From: JALYXI01 sp963716685
GTDB taxonomy: Bacteria > Acidobacteriota > Terriglobia > Bryobacterales > Bryobacteraceae
Direction of reading: 5' to 3'
NCBI GenBank assembly: GCA_963716685.1
Contig: CAVQTR010000003.1
Coordinates: 1,798,001-1,862,000, forward strand
Length of the DNA stretch: 64,000 nt
Numbering within the stretch: the first letter of the stretch is position 1; the number at the start of each line of letters is the position of its first letter. The notes beneath the pieces are model-generated. The model was not told the origin of the DNA and searched no databases. It worked only from the letters and a program-made list of their open reading frames with translations. The position numbers were made by a program, and so were the translations under genes. Shown piece by piece: positions 53,890 through 62,678 of this stretch.

Positions 53890-56284
53890 GATCGGGGGTG
53901 TCTCCTCTGCGCTGCTGGAAGGGCAGGCTGTTGACGATATTCAGGATGAGGCTGTCGAAGTGGTAGCCGTCGGCAGCGGTGGATTTGACGATGTCCTTCA
54001 CGGTAGGGCGGTCATAGGTCTGCAGACCGCGGCCGAGGGCATAGATCAGGAGCTTTTCCGTGAGGCAGCGCGTGAAGGCATCGGGCTGCGAAGCGAGAAC
54101 GGCTTCCAGCTGGGTGGCGCCGCGGAAGGAATGGCCGTCGGGAAGCGTGCCGGAAGAATCGATGTCAAATTTGCCATCGGCGGTGCGCCATTGGCCGACG
54201 GCGTCGAAATTCTCGAGGGCGAAGCCGAGGGGATCCATCTTGGAGTGACAGGAGGCGCAGACGGCATTGGCGCGGTGCTGCTCAAGCTGCTGGCGAAGGC
54301 TGGTGGAGGAGCCGACGGCGGCGGTATCGAGACTGGGAACATCGGGCGGAGGAGGCGGCGGCGGCGTGTTGAGGAAGTTTTCGAGTACCCACTTGCCGCG
54401 CAGCACGGGTGAGGTGCGGTTCGGGTAAGACGAAACAGTGAGGACGCTGGCCTGGGTGAGGACGCCGCCGCGGTGACCATCAAGGGTGACCTTACGGAAC
54501 TCTGGGCCGCGGATACCAGGGATTTTGTAATGGCGCGCCAGGCGTTCGTTGAGGAAGGTGTAATCGGCCTGAATGAAATCGAGCACGCTGCGGTTTTCGC
54601 GCAGGATGTAATCGAAAAAGAGCTCGGTTTCGCGGCGCATGGAATAGCGCAGGTAATCTTCGAAATCCGGGAAGAGCTCGCGATCGGGCTTGACGGATTC
54701 CAGACGGCGAATCTCGAGCCACTGGCCGGCGAAGTTTTCGGCGAGCGTCTGCGAGCGCGGATCGCGGATCATGCGGCGGACCTGCGCGTTGAGAACCTCC
54801 GGCTCGCGGAGAGTTCCCTTCTCGGCGCATTCGGTCAACTCGCGATCGGGCATAGTGTTCCAGAGAAAATAGGAGAGCCGGGAGGCGAGTTCGTACTGGC
54901 TGATCAGGTGGGTGGAGTCGCTGTCCTTTTCGATGCGGAAGAGGAAGTCCGGGGAGACGAGGATCGCCTGAATGGCTAGCGCGGTGGCGGCCTGAAAGGA
55001 ACGGCCGCGGTGAAGGGCGGAATCCATCAGGGCGACGTAGCGAGCGGCCTCGGAGGGAGTAACGGGCCGGCGGAAGGCGCGCCGGGCGAAGCTTTCGACG
55101 ATGGTGCGCTCGCAGCCGGAAGTTTGTTCGGTGCAGGGGAAGACCCGGCGCAGAGTTTCGGCGGAGGGACCGGCGGGGTGGAACGGGCCCGTGATGGTCA
55201 TCCAATCGACTTTGATGCCGTCGGGAGTATCGGGTTTGGCACCGGGAGCCAGGGGCGGCTGCGGACGAAACGTTGGATTGGGCGCGCCGTAGCTGGCGGG
55301 TACGCCTTCGAACTGACGAAGGAAGGTGACGGCGACCCAATGCTCCCCCGCGGGAACGCGGATGCTGTAGTTGCGGATCGCCTGGCGATCGCCGGTGAGC
55401 ACGACTTCCACGCGGTCGTCGGGAGCAATCTCGGTTTGCGCGGCGATTTTGCCGTCAATCCAGACAGCCATTTGGAGCGGATTCCAGCCGGGAGGGCGGT
55501 TGTGACCGACCGCCACCTGGAAGCGATATTCGCCTTCGGCTGGAAAGCGATGCGTGACGTGAATAGAACTTGGCTGGCCGAGGCCGGTGATGTCGTAATC
55601 CCGGAGAGTATAAGGCGCGGGAACGGTGAGCGGGGCGAAGAGGATTTCCTTCTCCGAGTTCTTTTCGAGGCGGCGGCGGTTGGGGGGCTGGTAGCGTGAA
55701 ACGCTGGGTTTGATATCGGGGCCGAACACCGCGGTGTGGGCGATGACTTCGGCGGCGGCCATGTACTTCTCCATCAGGAGCGGCGAGATGGAGAGGACGT
55801 CGCCGATGTTATCGAAGCCGTAGCCGGAATCGTCCTGCGGGAAGTCGTCAGCAGGCTGGAAATCGATGCCAAGAAGGTCGCGGATGGTGTTGTTGTACTC
55901 GGAGCGATTGAGGCGGCGCGCGGTGACACGGCCGGGGTCGGGCGGTGCGGAGTTATCGATGCGATCGAATTCGGCGACGATCCAGGCTGTGGTTCTTTCA
56001 AGGTCGGCCTGAATGGGGCGGGGCAGACCTTTCGGCGGCATTTCGCCTGACTGCAGCTTTTGCAGGACATGCTCCCACTGTTCGCGGCTGGTGCGGAGGG
56101 TTTCAGCCGAGGTGAGCGACTGGATGTTCAGGCCGCCGGCTTTGGCTTTGGCGCTGTGACAGCCGTAGCAGTTTTTGGTTAGGAGGGGCAGGACGGACTG
56201 ATTGAAAACTTCCGGGTCAGACGCGGTGCCGCAGAAGCCGAGGGCAGGGAGGATAAACAGGAGGCAAATGGGGGATCTGACCAT
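53873..56284 (-). CDS. DUF1587/1592/1588/1585 planctomycete-type cytochrome c protein
   Basis: About 803 residues from ATG 56284, which gives a proper signal peptide (SPICLLFILPALGFCG); a longer GTG start at 56341 has no support. The N-terminal heme motif is CYGCH. Next come DUF1587 (RLNRSEYNNTIRDLLGID), DUF1595/1592 (FARRAFRRPVT, YELASRLSYFLWNTMPD), DUF1588 (LTQASVLTVSSYPNRTSPVLRGKW in pieces, with NTPPPPPPP) and DUF1585 with CASCH before SKMDPLGF. It is the partner of the DUF1552 protein and the first gene of the long leftward series ending at 39105. Confidence 0.9.
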   Translation of the reverse strand: MVRSPICLLFILPALGFCGTASDPEVFNQSVLPLLTKNCYGCHSAKAKAGGLNIQSLTSAETLRTSREQWEHVLQKLQSGEMPPKGLPRPIQADLERTTAWIVAEFDRIDNSAPPDPGRVTARRLNRSEYNNTIRDLLGIDFQPADDFPQDDSGYGFDNIGDVLSISPLLMEKYMAAAEVIAHTAVFGPDIKPSVSRYQPPNRRRLEKNSEKEILFAPLTVPAPYTLRDYDITGLGQPSSIHVTHRFPAEGEYRFQVAVGHNRPPGWNPLQMAVWIDGKIAAQTEIAPDDRVEVVLTGDRQAIRNYSIRVPAGEHWVAVTFLRQFEGVPASYGAPNPTFRPQPPLAPGAKPDTPDGIKVDWMTITGPFHPAGPSAETLRRVFPCTEQTSGCERTIVESFARRAFRRPVTPSEAARYVALMDSALHRGRSFQAATALAIQAILVSPDFLFRIEKDSDSTHLISQYELASRLSYFLWNTMPDRELTECAEKGTLREPEVLNAQVRRMIRDPRSQTLAENFAGQWLEIRRLESVKPDRELFPDFEDYLRYSMRRETELFFDYILRENRSVLDFIQADYTFLNERLARHYKIPGIRGPEFRKVTLDGHRGGVLTQASVLTVSSYPNRTSPVLRGKWVLENFLNTPPPPPPPDVPSLDTAAVGSSTSLRQQLEQHRANAVCASCHSKMDPLGFALENFDAVGQWRTADGKFDIDSSGTLPDGHSFRGATQLEAVLASQPDAFTRCLTEKLLIYALGRGLQTYDRPTVKDIVKSTAADGYHFDSLILNIVNSLPFQQRRGDTPDHDRHS

Positions 56285-56404
56285 CGGGATGCGGTCCGGG
56301 AAGGCGGCCGTGAATGACCGAAACAGTTCCGATTTTATCACTCCCTCGCGGCCTTCCGTGTTTCATTCGGAACACTTTGCCGATCCCTGATACACTTGCC
56401 GCAA

Positions 56405-57256
56405 ATGGATCGCCGTACCTTTCTGATGGGAGCCGCTCTGGCTGCGAAGGCAGCGGCGGACAAACCGCTGCCGATCACCATCGCAGTGGAGTACAACATG
56501 CTGCCGGCGGCTCTCAGCGTTCCTGAGCGCATGCGAATGGCGCGTGATGCGGGATTCACGCAGGTGGAATGTCCCACGACGCCCGAGATGAAGGATGCGG
56601 AAGCGATGAAGCGCGCCGCGGACGACGCGGGGCTGCGGATCCATTCGGTGATGAATCTGGACCACTGGAAGTTTCCGTTTTCGTCGGCGGACGCGGCGGT
56701 GGTGCGCAGGGGCATGCAGGGGGCGCGGACTTCGATCGGCAATGCCAGGCTGTGGGGCGCGGATACGGTGCTGCTGGTGCCGGCTGTGGTGGATGCGAAT
56801 ACGTCCTACCGCGATGCGTACACCCGTTCCCAGAGCGCGATTCGCGAGCTGATACCCGAGGCGAAGGCGAAGCGAATTGTGCTGGCGGTGGAAGAGGTTT
56901 GGAACAAATTTCTACTGAGCCCGGTGGAGTTCGCGCGCTACATCGACGAGTTTCAAAGTCCCACAGTGCGCGCGTATTTCGATGTGGGGAACGTGGTGCT
57001 GTATGGATATCCGCAGGATTGGATTCGCGTGCTGGGGCCGCGAATCGCGAAGCTGCACATCAAGGATTTCTCGTTCCGCAAACGCTCGGCCGAGTGGACG
57101 CCGCTGCTGGAAGGCGAGATCGACTGGAAGGCCATCTACGCGTCGCTTGAGGCGATTGGCTATAAGGGCACGGCTACGTGCGAGCTGCCCGGAGGCGACC
57201 TTCCCTATCTGCAGGAAGTGAACAGCCGGATGCGCCGGATCTTCAGCGGGACGTAA
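56405..57256 (+). CDS. TIM-barrel sugar isomerase/epimerase-like protein (hydroxypyruvate isomerase-like), Tat signal
   Basis: About 283 residues from ATG 56405, which puts DRRTFLMGAALAA, a Tat signal, at the N-terminus. AP-endonuclease-2-type TIM-barrel motifs are present: TQVECPTTPEM, VLLVPAV, LAVEEVWNKFLLSP, YFDVGN and the metal-binding HIKDF near the end. Family members isomerise small keto sugars or hydroxypyruvate. Export is unusual for this fold but common in Acidobacteria. It is divergent from the DUF1592 gene (120 bases between) and overlaps the convergent ThuA end by 14 bases. Confidence 0.85.
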   Translation: MDRRTFLMGAALAAKAAADKPLPITIAVEYNMLPAALSVPERMRMARDAGFTQVECPTTPEMKDAEAMKRAADDAGLRIHSVMNLDHWKFPFSSADAAVVRRGMQGARTSIGNARLWGADTVLLVPAVVDANTSYRDAYTRSQSAIRELIPEAKAKRIVLAVEEVWNKFLLSPVEFARYIDEFQSPTVRAYFDVGNVVLYGYPQDWIRVLGPRIAKLHIKDFSFRKRSAEWTPLLEGEIDWKAIYASLEAIGYKGTATCELPGGDLPYLQEVNSRMRRIFSGT

Positions 57257-58100
57257 CCGTGCTGGTGCGAGGGTGCGTGGACACGCTGCCCGCCGTGAGA
57301 CCGAGCGCCCATTTCACGGCCTCGAAATACATGGTGGAGATGTCCGGATCGTTCCACGATTCGTTGGTGTGGCCCAGCGTGGAATAGAACACTCGACCTT
57401 TGCCGTACATTTTGGTCCAGGCGACGGCGAAATCGTGATCAGTGCGATGGACGCGCGGATTGTTGAAATCGAGTTTGGATTCGTCGAGCCGCAAGAGCAC
57501 GTGCACCTTGTCGCGCGACCAGGCTTTGGGCTGGTAGATTTCGTCGCGCTTCACGAACGCGGAGGGCAGGTGCTTTGTCGCGGGGAAGCTGGGATCTTCG
57601 TTGACGATGGGCGCCCAGAAGGTGCTCCAAGGATGTTCATCGAACCAGCCGCCTATCATTTCTCCGTATTCGGGCCACTTGTAATTGGTATCGAGCGCGG
57701 CGTGAACGCCGACGAAACCTTTGCCATCGTCGTGAACGAACGCGAGCATGTCTTTCTTCTGGTCGTCGGAGAGGTCGAGTTCACCAGTGGTGCTGGCAAA
57801 AACCAGAGCGTCGAAGGCATCCAGATTCTTGCCGTTCGGCCCCACCTTGCCTTTGGTGATGAGTTCGGTATCGGTGCGGATGTAAGTATCCCAGAGGCCG
57901 GTGTCGTGGCCCATGCGCCAGAGAGTTCCCATGGCGTCGGTGACGGAATCGTGCTCAAAGCCTTTGGTTTGCCCGATCACAAGGATTCGCTTTTTGGTGC
58001 GCGGCTGAGCGGGACGGGTCTGGGTGAGACCCGCAGGGATCAGCGTGATCAGGAAGGCGGCAGCGATCGCGCTGACGAGAGCGAAACGATATTTCGACAA
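57243..58100 (-). CDS. Secreted ThuA domain protein (trehalose-utilisation family)
   Basis: 285 residues with a signal peptide (SAIAAAFLITLIPAGL). The ThuA glutamine-amidotransferase-like fold is visible: ILVIGQTKGFEHDSV, LVFASTTGELDLSDDQK, GFVGVHAALDTNY and GKGRVFYSTLGHTNESW. ThuA-type proteins convert glycosides or ketosugars in rhizobia; secreted ones in this phylum often sit with sugar-degrading enzymes. No specific substrate can be given. It is separated by 28 bases from the metallo-hydrolase gene upstream. Confidence 0.88.
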   Translation of the reverse strand: MSKYRFALVSAIAAAFLITLIPAGLTQTRPAQPRTKKRILVIGQTKGFEHDSVTDAMGTLWRMGHDTGLWDTYIRTDTELITKGKVGPNGKNLDAFDALVFASTTGELDLSDDQKKDMLAFVHDDGKGFVGVHAALDTNYKWPEYGEMIGGWFDEHPWSTFWAPIVNEDPSFPATKHLPSAFVKRDEIYQPKAWSRDKVHVLLRLDESKLDFNNPRVHRTDHDFAVAWTKMYGKGRVFYSTLGHTNESWNDPDISTMYFEAVKWALGLTAGSVSTHPRTSTVTSR

Positions 58101-58128
58101 GGAAGTCTCCGGTCAGAATTTTACAGCA

Positions 58129-59034
58129 TCAGTGATGCAGACGGGCGTAGACGGCCCGAACGGCAACCCGATTACTGGCGACTTTCTCACCGTGGGGCTT
58201 GTACGCGGTGAGGTCGAGGGATTGGGCGATTTGTTCGCCGGTTTGACCTTTCTGCATTCCGAATTTGACGCCTTCGACGATAGCAGAAATGTACTTGCGC
58301 TGAACTGGCAGCGATTCGCGGTTGCCGATTGGGCCGTGTCCAGGAATCAGAATGGCGATGTCCATGCGGGCGAGGCGGTCAAGGGCAGCGACCCAGTTCT
58401 CCGGGTTGGCGTCGGGATCGGCCAGATTGTTGGCGGCACTGGTGACACAAAGATCGCCGGTGAACAGGATGCGTTCCTTCGGCAGCCAGGCGACGGCATC
58501 GCCCAAGGTGTGCGCGGGGCCGACTTTGCTGAGTTCCACGCGGTGCTCGCCATCGTCGAAAACCATCCGGTCAGGGAAGCTGGCCTGTGGATGTTCGAGC
58601 CGCCATTGTTTGAGATCGAATTCACCTTTGCCTTTGTCGCTGTTCCAGATGGCTGGGTTCTTGCGTTTGGACTCATCTGTGCAGTCCTGCGAGCAGACGA
58701 TGGTTGCTCCGGCATCGACAAACACGCTGTTTCCGAAGGAATGATCGGCATGGTAGTGAGTATCAAACGCAAAGCGCACGGGCTTGCTGGTGGTCTTGCG
58801 CAGGTCGGCGAGGATCGCGCGGGCGCCCCAGGGATAGTTGGCGTCGATGACGAGCACGTAGTCGCGAAAGACGATCCAGCCGGTGTTGGCGATGATGTTT
58901 TTATCGGGTTCGGCGAGCCGGACGAAGACGCCGGGAGCGATTTCATGAACCAGCGGCGATTGTCCAAAGGAAGCGGTGAAGAACGCGACCAGCAGGAGCA
59001 GCGCGAAGAGGGATACAGCGACGAAGCGTTTCAT
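58129..59034 (-). CDS. Secreted metallo-beta-lactamase-fold hydrolase
   Basis: 301 residues with a signal peptide (ending FTASFGQ). The zinc site is clear: HYHADH, a later His in GPAHTLGDAV, Asp in LFTGDL and His in IPGHGP. Such exported MBL-fold enzymes include quinoprotein-relay-like and general hydrolases; lactamase activity is not implied, since no specific B-class features are visible. ATG overlaps the stop of the fusion protein at 59031 by four bases. Confidence 0.87.
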   Translation of the reverse strand: MKRFVAVSLFALLLLVAFFTASFGQSPLVHEIAPGVFVRLAEPDKNIIANTGWIVFRDYVLVIDANYPWGARAILADLRKTTSKPVRFAFDTHYHADHSFGNSVFVDAGATIVCSQDCTDESKRKNPAIWNSDKGKGEFDLKQWRLEHPQASFPDRMVFDDGEHRVELSKVGPAHTLGDAVAWLPKERILFTGDLCVTSAANNLADPDANPENWVAALDRLARMDIAILIPGHGPIGNRESLPVQRKYISAIVEGVKFGMQKGQTGEQIAQSLDLTAYKPHGEKVASNRVAVRAVYARLHH

Positions 59035-61610
59035 TGGTTAGCCGGGTGGAGATGCATATCCATGAAGGCGAGGAACTGATCCCAGTCAGACGGGATGGTA
59101 CCGTGTCCGCCCTCATGCTCGTAATAGCCGAGGGTGTGCATGATGGGCTGCGCGGCGGGAGGCATGACATCCGTGCCGAGTCCCTGTTTGCCGAGCAGGC
59201 GGAAAACGGGGCCGGCGGCGACGGCGGCAAGGAATTCGCCGCGCGGATCAGACCAGAGATCCGTGTCGCCGGTTTGGAGCAGGATGGGACGCGGCGCGAT
59301 GAGCGACAGCAGCATGTGAGCGTCGAACGGCATTTGGGCCACGTGATCACCCCATTGCTGATAGTTGGCCGCGAACTGATACCCGTAGCGGACGTCGAGC
59401 GCTTTTACGGTTTCGCCGTAGTTCCGTTTGCTGAGCGCCGCGCCGCCTTCGCCGGAACAGCTGGCGATGACCAGGGCGAAGCGGGGATCTCGGGCGCCGG
59501 CCCAGACGACGGTCTTGCCGAGGCGTGAGACGCCCATGAGGGCGACACGTTTGGCGTCTACAGCGGAATCGGTTTCCAGGTAATCCAGGGCGCGGCTTAG
59601 GCCCCATGCCCACGCGGCGATGGTTCCCCATTCGTCGGGCTCGGGCGCGGTGCGGCCTGGTTTCAAGTAGAGCGCGCGGACGCCGAACGGAACACCGCCG
59701 TCGAAATCGGGATCAATATCGCCGTAGTAGAGGGTGGCGAAGCCGTAACCGCGATCAATCAGGCGGGCGACATCGATTTTGCCGAAGCTGCGGCCCTGGG
59801 TGGCGGGGACGCGCTTCTTATCCGGGGTCCAGATCTCGCCGGGTTTGATGCCGGGGTCATCTACGGTGTTGGAATTGGCGGAAAAGCCGATGTTGAGCAG
59901 AAGCGGCACGGGTCCGCGCGCCGCGGCGGGAGTGTAGACGAGCAGATCCATTTTGGGTCCGGCGCGGTCTCCGGAGAAATAGACGGTCACCTGCTTTCGC
60001 AGAGCTTTGCCTCCGAAGGCCGGAGTGCCTTTCTCGAAGACATCGAACACCATGGCGGAGGGGCGGCCAGGGCTGCGGCCGTACTGGTTGTCTTCGATGA
60101 GCCTGAGGATCTCCGGCCGGCGCTGGCTGTACCAGGTGGCGGCATCCCGAACAGGCGTGCCGTTAGCGAGGACGAGAGGGTCCGGGAGGGTGTAGCCACC
60201 GGCGCGCGCTTCGTCGTAATTGATCGGGAACGAATACTTCGTGGCGGCCGCCATTGCTTTTTCGAGAGCTTCGGCTTTGGCCTGCTCCCGGGTCTGGACA
60301 GCGGCGGAGGGCGGCGGCGTTCCGATCATGCGCGGCGGTCCGAGAAGGATGTTCTCAGGGTCATCAGCAACGGGCATCGCAAGTTCGAGGAAGGCGATGT
60401 GCATTTCGTCAACGGTCTGATCGCCCCAGTGCACGAGCGCTTTGGGATCGGGATTGGCGGGATTGTTTACGGAGTTGTCGAAATGCGCGACGGATTCGAG
60501 GCGGGTGCCTTTCGGCAGGAGTTTCGGCTCGCGCAGAACGTAGGTGGTCTGCCAGTTGAAATCGTATTTCGGGACGCTGATCAGCGGTTCGACACGGCCG
60601 TCGGGGTAGATGGCCTGCACCGACATGGCGCTGCCGCGGTAATGCATGTGGGGCTGTATCGAGAGAAGTTTGACGGGACCGCCGAGCGTCATGGACGCGT
60701 GGGAGACGTAATCGGGGTCGCCCGGAGGAATGGCGAGGTCGAGGTCGCGGAGGGTGTCGATGGCGACGACGCGCTCTTCGGGAGTTCTTGCGGCGAAGTA
60801 GAGGCCAAGCTCGGAATGGTCGGTAACTTCGTGGCCGTTAGGGCTGTAGTGAATCTCGAAGACAATGTCGGAACCGGCGGGAATCCATTTGGCGCCATCG
60901 GCGGTCCAGGGCATGGGTTCATAGCCGGGTTCCCACCCGACGATCTGCTGGCGGCGATCGAAGAGCCGTTCGCCCTCATTGCGCCGCGCTCGATCGGCGA
61001 CGGTTGCGGTGACGACGCGGCCTTTCGGGTAGCCGGCCAGGTAGCTGGAACCGGGAGCACGGATGTAAGCGTTGACGTGGTGGACGGCGCTGCGCTGATC
61101 AATGCGCCATTCGGCTGCACGAATCCAGACGCCGCGCGGGAAGCGGTCGCCTTCGATCAGATAACGGTAGGTGAGCAGGCCGGTGGCGGGAACGGTGAAG
61201 CCGGGGACGCGGACCACGACATCGGGTTTGCCGAGCTTCCAGCCTTCCTGACCGCGAGCGGGAGGGAATGAGGTGGCGATGTGCGCGCCTTCCGGGGCGC
61301 CGCCCTGGGCCCACGCGGCCAGGATTTGTTTCTCGGCGTCGGTTAGTGAACGATCGTTGCGGAAGCTGTGAGCGGTGGGGCCTTTGGCGCTCCACGGGGG
61401 CATTTTACCGGTGAGAACGGCTTCACGAATGGCAGCAGCCCAGGGACGCGCTTCGGCGTAGCTGGTGAGGGCCATGGGAGTCGCTTCCCCGGCCTGATGG
61501 CAGCCGACACAGCGGCGCTCAAGGACGGGCCACACGTCGGCTGAGAAGGTTGGCGAGGCGGCAGATGACGCGGTAAAAACGAGCAGGCCGGTGACGATGA
61601 GGCGGATCAC
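59031..61610 (-). CDS. Fusion: cytochrome c / copper-monooxygenase-like / CE15 glucuronoyl-esterase-like protein
   Basis: About 859 residues from GTG 61610, which begins a normal signal peptide (IRLIVTGLLVFTASSA); longer starts overlap the next gene. An N-terminal heme motif CVGCH is followed by KMPPW, then a domain (about 120-440) like Cu-type II ascorbate-dependent monooxygenases with HHVNAYI and QPHMHYRG. From about 480 onward there is an alpha/beta hydrolase resembling carbohydrate esterase family 15: the nucleophile in GVSRLGK, CSGEGGAALSKRNYGE and a His in HEGGHG. CE15 enzymes cut lignin-glucuronoxylan esters. The three-domain fusion may couple oxidation to ester cleavage. Confidence 0.8.
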   Translation of the reverse strand: MIRLIVTGLLVFTASSAASPTFSADVWPVLERRCVGCHQAGEATPMALTSYAEARPWAAAIREAVLTGKMPPWSAKGPTAHSFRNDRSLTDAEKQILAAWAQGGAPEGAHIATSFPPARGQEGWKLGKPDVVVRVPGFTVPATGLLTYRYLIEGDRFPRGVWIRAAEWRIDQRSAVHHVNAYIRAPGSSYLAGYPKGRVVTATVADRARRNEGERLFDRRQQIVGWEPGYEPMPWTADGAKWIPAGSDIVFEIHYSPNGHEVTDHSELGLYFAARTPEERVVAIDTLRDLDLAIPPGDPDYVSHASMTLGGPVKLLSIQPHMHYRGSAMSVQAIYPDGRVEPLISVPKYDFNWQTTYVLREPKLLPKGTRLESVAHFDNSVNNPANPDPKALVHWGDQTVDEMHIAFLELAMPVADDPENILLGPPRMIGTPPPSAAVQTREQAKAEALEKAMAAATKYSFPINYDEARAGGYTLPDPLVLANGTPVRDAATWYSQRRPEILRLIEDNQYGRSPGRPSAMVFDVFEKGTPAFGGKALRKQVTVYFSGDRAGPKMDLLVYTPAAARGPVPLLLNIGFSANSNTVDDPGIKPGEIWTPDKKRVPATQGRSFGKIDVARLIDRGYGFATLYYGDIDPDFDGGVPFGVRALYLKPGRTAPEPDEWGTIAAWAWGLSRALDYLETDSAVDAKRVALMGVSRLGKTVVWAGARDPRFALVIASCSGEGGAALSKRNYGETVKALDVRYGYQFAANYQQWGDHVAQMPFDAHMLLSLIAPRPILLQTGDTDLWSDPRGEFLAAVAAGPVFRLLGKQGLGTDVMPPAAQPIMHTLGYYEHEGGHGTIPSDWDQFLAFMDMHLHPANQ

Positions 61611-61616
61611 ACAGGG

Positions 61617-61622
61617 ATTATA
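61617..61622 (-). promoter_or_regulatory. Perfect TATAAT just upstream of the fusion gene's GTG
   Basis: On the minus strand TATAAT occupies 61622-61617, placing transcription start at about 61610, the first base of the GTG. If real, the transcript would be leaderless. No convincing -35 is present at 17 bases (GCCTGA), so confidence is low. Confidence 0.3.
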
Positions 61623-61639
61623 TGACGTGGAGGCTGCGC

Positions 61640-62401
61640 TCAGGCGCGCGCGAAGAGGAGGCCGCTCCAGACCGAGTTGACGGAGCAAACCTTGTAATCG
61701 ACCAAGCCGAACTGCAGGGCTGTTTCGCGGATGGCGGTTTCATTGAAATCGCGGCGGCCCTTGCGCCAGAGTATCCAAAGCCTGGAACGCGAAGCGAACT
61801 CGCGGATATGGGCGAGTTGGGAGCGGTAGCCGTCCGGCTCGGAGACGAACCAAAGCGTGACCGCGCATTCTGCCTGTTCATCCTCATGAAAGCGGACGTC
61901 CGGAGGCAGGTCTCCGAGAACCGCGGCGTACTCACGCGGCGGATCAATCAGTGCGACGGAGGAGCCCTCGCGGATTCCGAGTTTCGCGGCCGCGGTTCGC
62001 CCCGCGTAGCGATCCATCATTTGCACGGGCACAAAGGCGGCGGCGGGAGGATGGGCGATGGCTCGCTTGAGCGCGGTGAGCAGACCGGCGTATTGCGTGT
62101 AACAGGCATCGGGGAGGAGGGCGCGGATAGCGGCCACTTTCGGCTGGTCGCCGCCGCAGAACACGAGCGGCACGGCGCGCGTATTTTTAGAGCCCCGGAG
62201 GGCTACGGCGAACTCGCGTCCGTGGGAGGGAAGGCGCGATAAATCGATAATCACGGCATCCGGTGGGGAAGCGCGCAACTGACGCAGCGTACCGGCATCG
62301 GCCTGTGGTTGATAGCTCACCTCGTGGCCTGCTTTTCGCAAACGTGCGATTGATTGCGCGGCCTCGCTTTCGTTCCAGTGAACCAGGTGAACGCGCGCCA
62401 T
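61640..62401 (-). CDS. DUF3052-like protein with N-terminal receiver-like region
   Basis: About 253 residues from ATG 62401, which keeps the start clear of the divergent gene at 62424. Residues 1-110 resemble a receiver-like alpha/beta domain (VHLVHWNESEAA, AVIIDLSRLP), with no full phospho-acceptor set recognised. Residues about 125-253 match DUF3052: KLGIREGSSVALIDPP, LWFVSE, LWILWRKG, GLVDYKVCSVNSVWSGLLF. Function unknown; cytoplasmic. A longer frame to 62434 is unsupported. Confidence 0.72.
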   Translation of the reverse strand: MARVHLVHWNESEAAQSIARLRKAGHEVSYQPQADAGTLRQLRASPPDAVIIDLSRLPSHGREFAVALRGSKNTRAVPLVFCGGDQPKVAAIRALLPDACYTQYAGLLTALKRAIAHPPAAAFVPVQMMDRYAGRTAAAKLGIREGSSVALIDPPREYAAVLGDLPPDVRFHEDEQAECAVTLWFVSEPDGYRSQLAHIREFASRSRLWILWRKGRRDFNETAIRETALQFGLVDYKVCSVNSVWSGLLFARA

Positions 62402-62423
62402 GGCATGACATAATACCGGGTGA

Positions 62424-62678
62424 ATGGCCGACAAAAAAGTGAAAGTTTACGGAGCGGACTGGTGTTCTCTGACGACGCGAACACTGGCCCACCTGGAGAG
62501 GATCGGTGTGGAGTTCGATTACATCGATGTGGAGGCTGACCCGGCGGCCTCGCAATGGGTGAAAGACCAGAACGGCGGCAAGGAGAAAAAGCCGACGGTG
62601 GATCTGGCCGGACAGATCATGTCGGAGCCGACGAACGCCGAACTGGACGCGGCGCTCAAGAGTAGCGGCATCTTATAG
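62424..62678 (+). CDS. Glutaredoxin-like protein with single active-site Cys
   Basis: 84 residues. A thioredoxin/glutaredoxin fold with VKVYGADWCSLTTRTLAHLE, EFDYIDVEADP and KPTVDLAG (the cis-Pro loop). The active site is WCSLT, so the second Cys of CPxC is absent and the mechanism, if any, is monothiol. It resembles mycoredoxin/NrdH-type small redox proteins. GGGTGA lies just before the ATG. It ends overlapping the Thg1-like gene's end by six bases. Confidence 0.85.
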   Translation: MADKKVKVYGADWCSLTTRTLAHLERIGVEFDYIDVEADPAASQWVKDQNGGKEKKPTVDLAGQIMSEPTNAELDAALKSSGIL

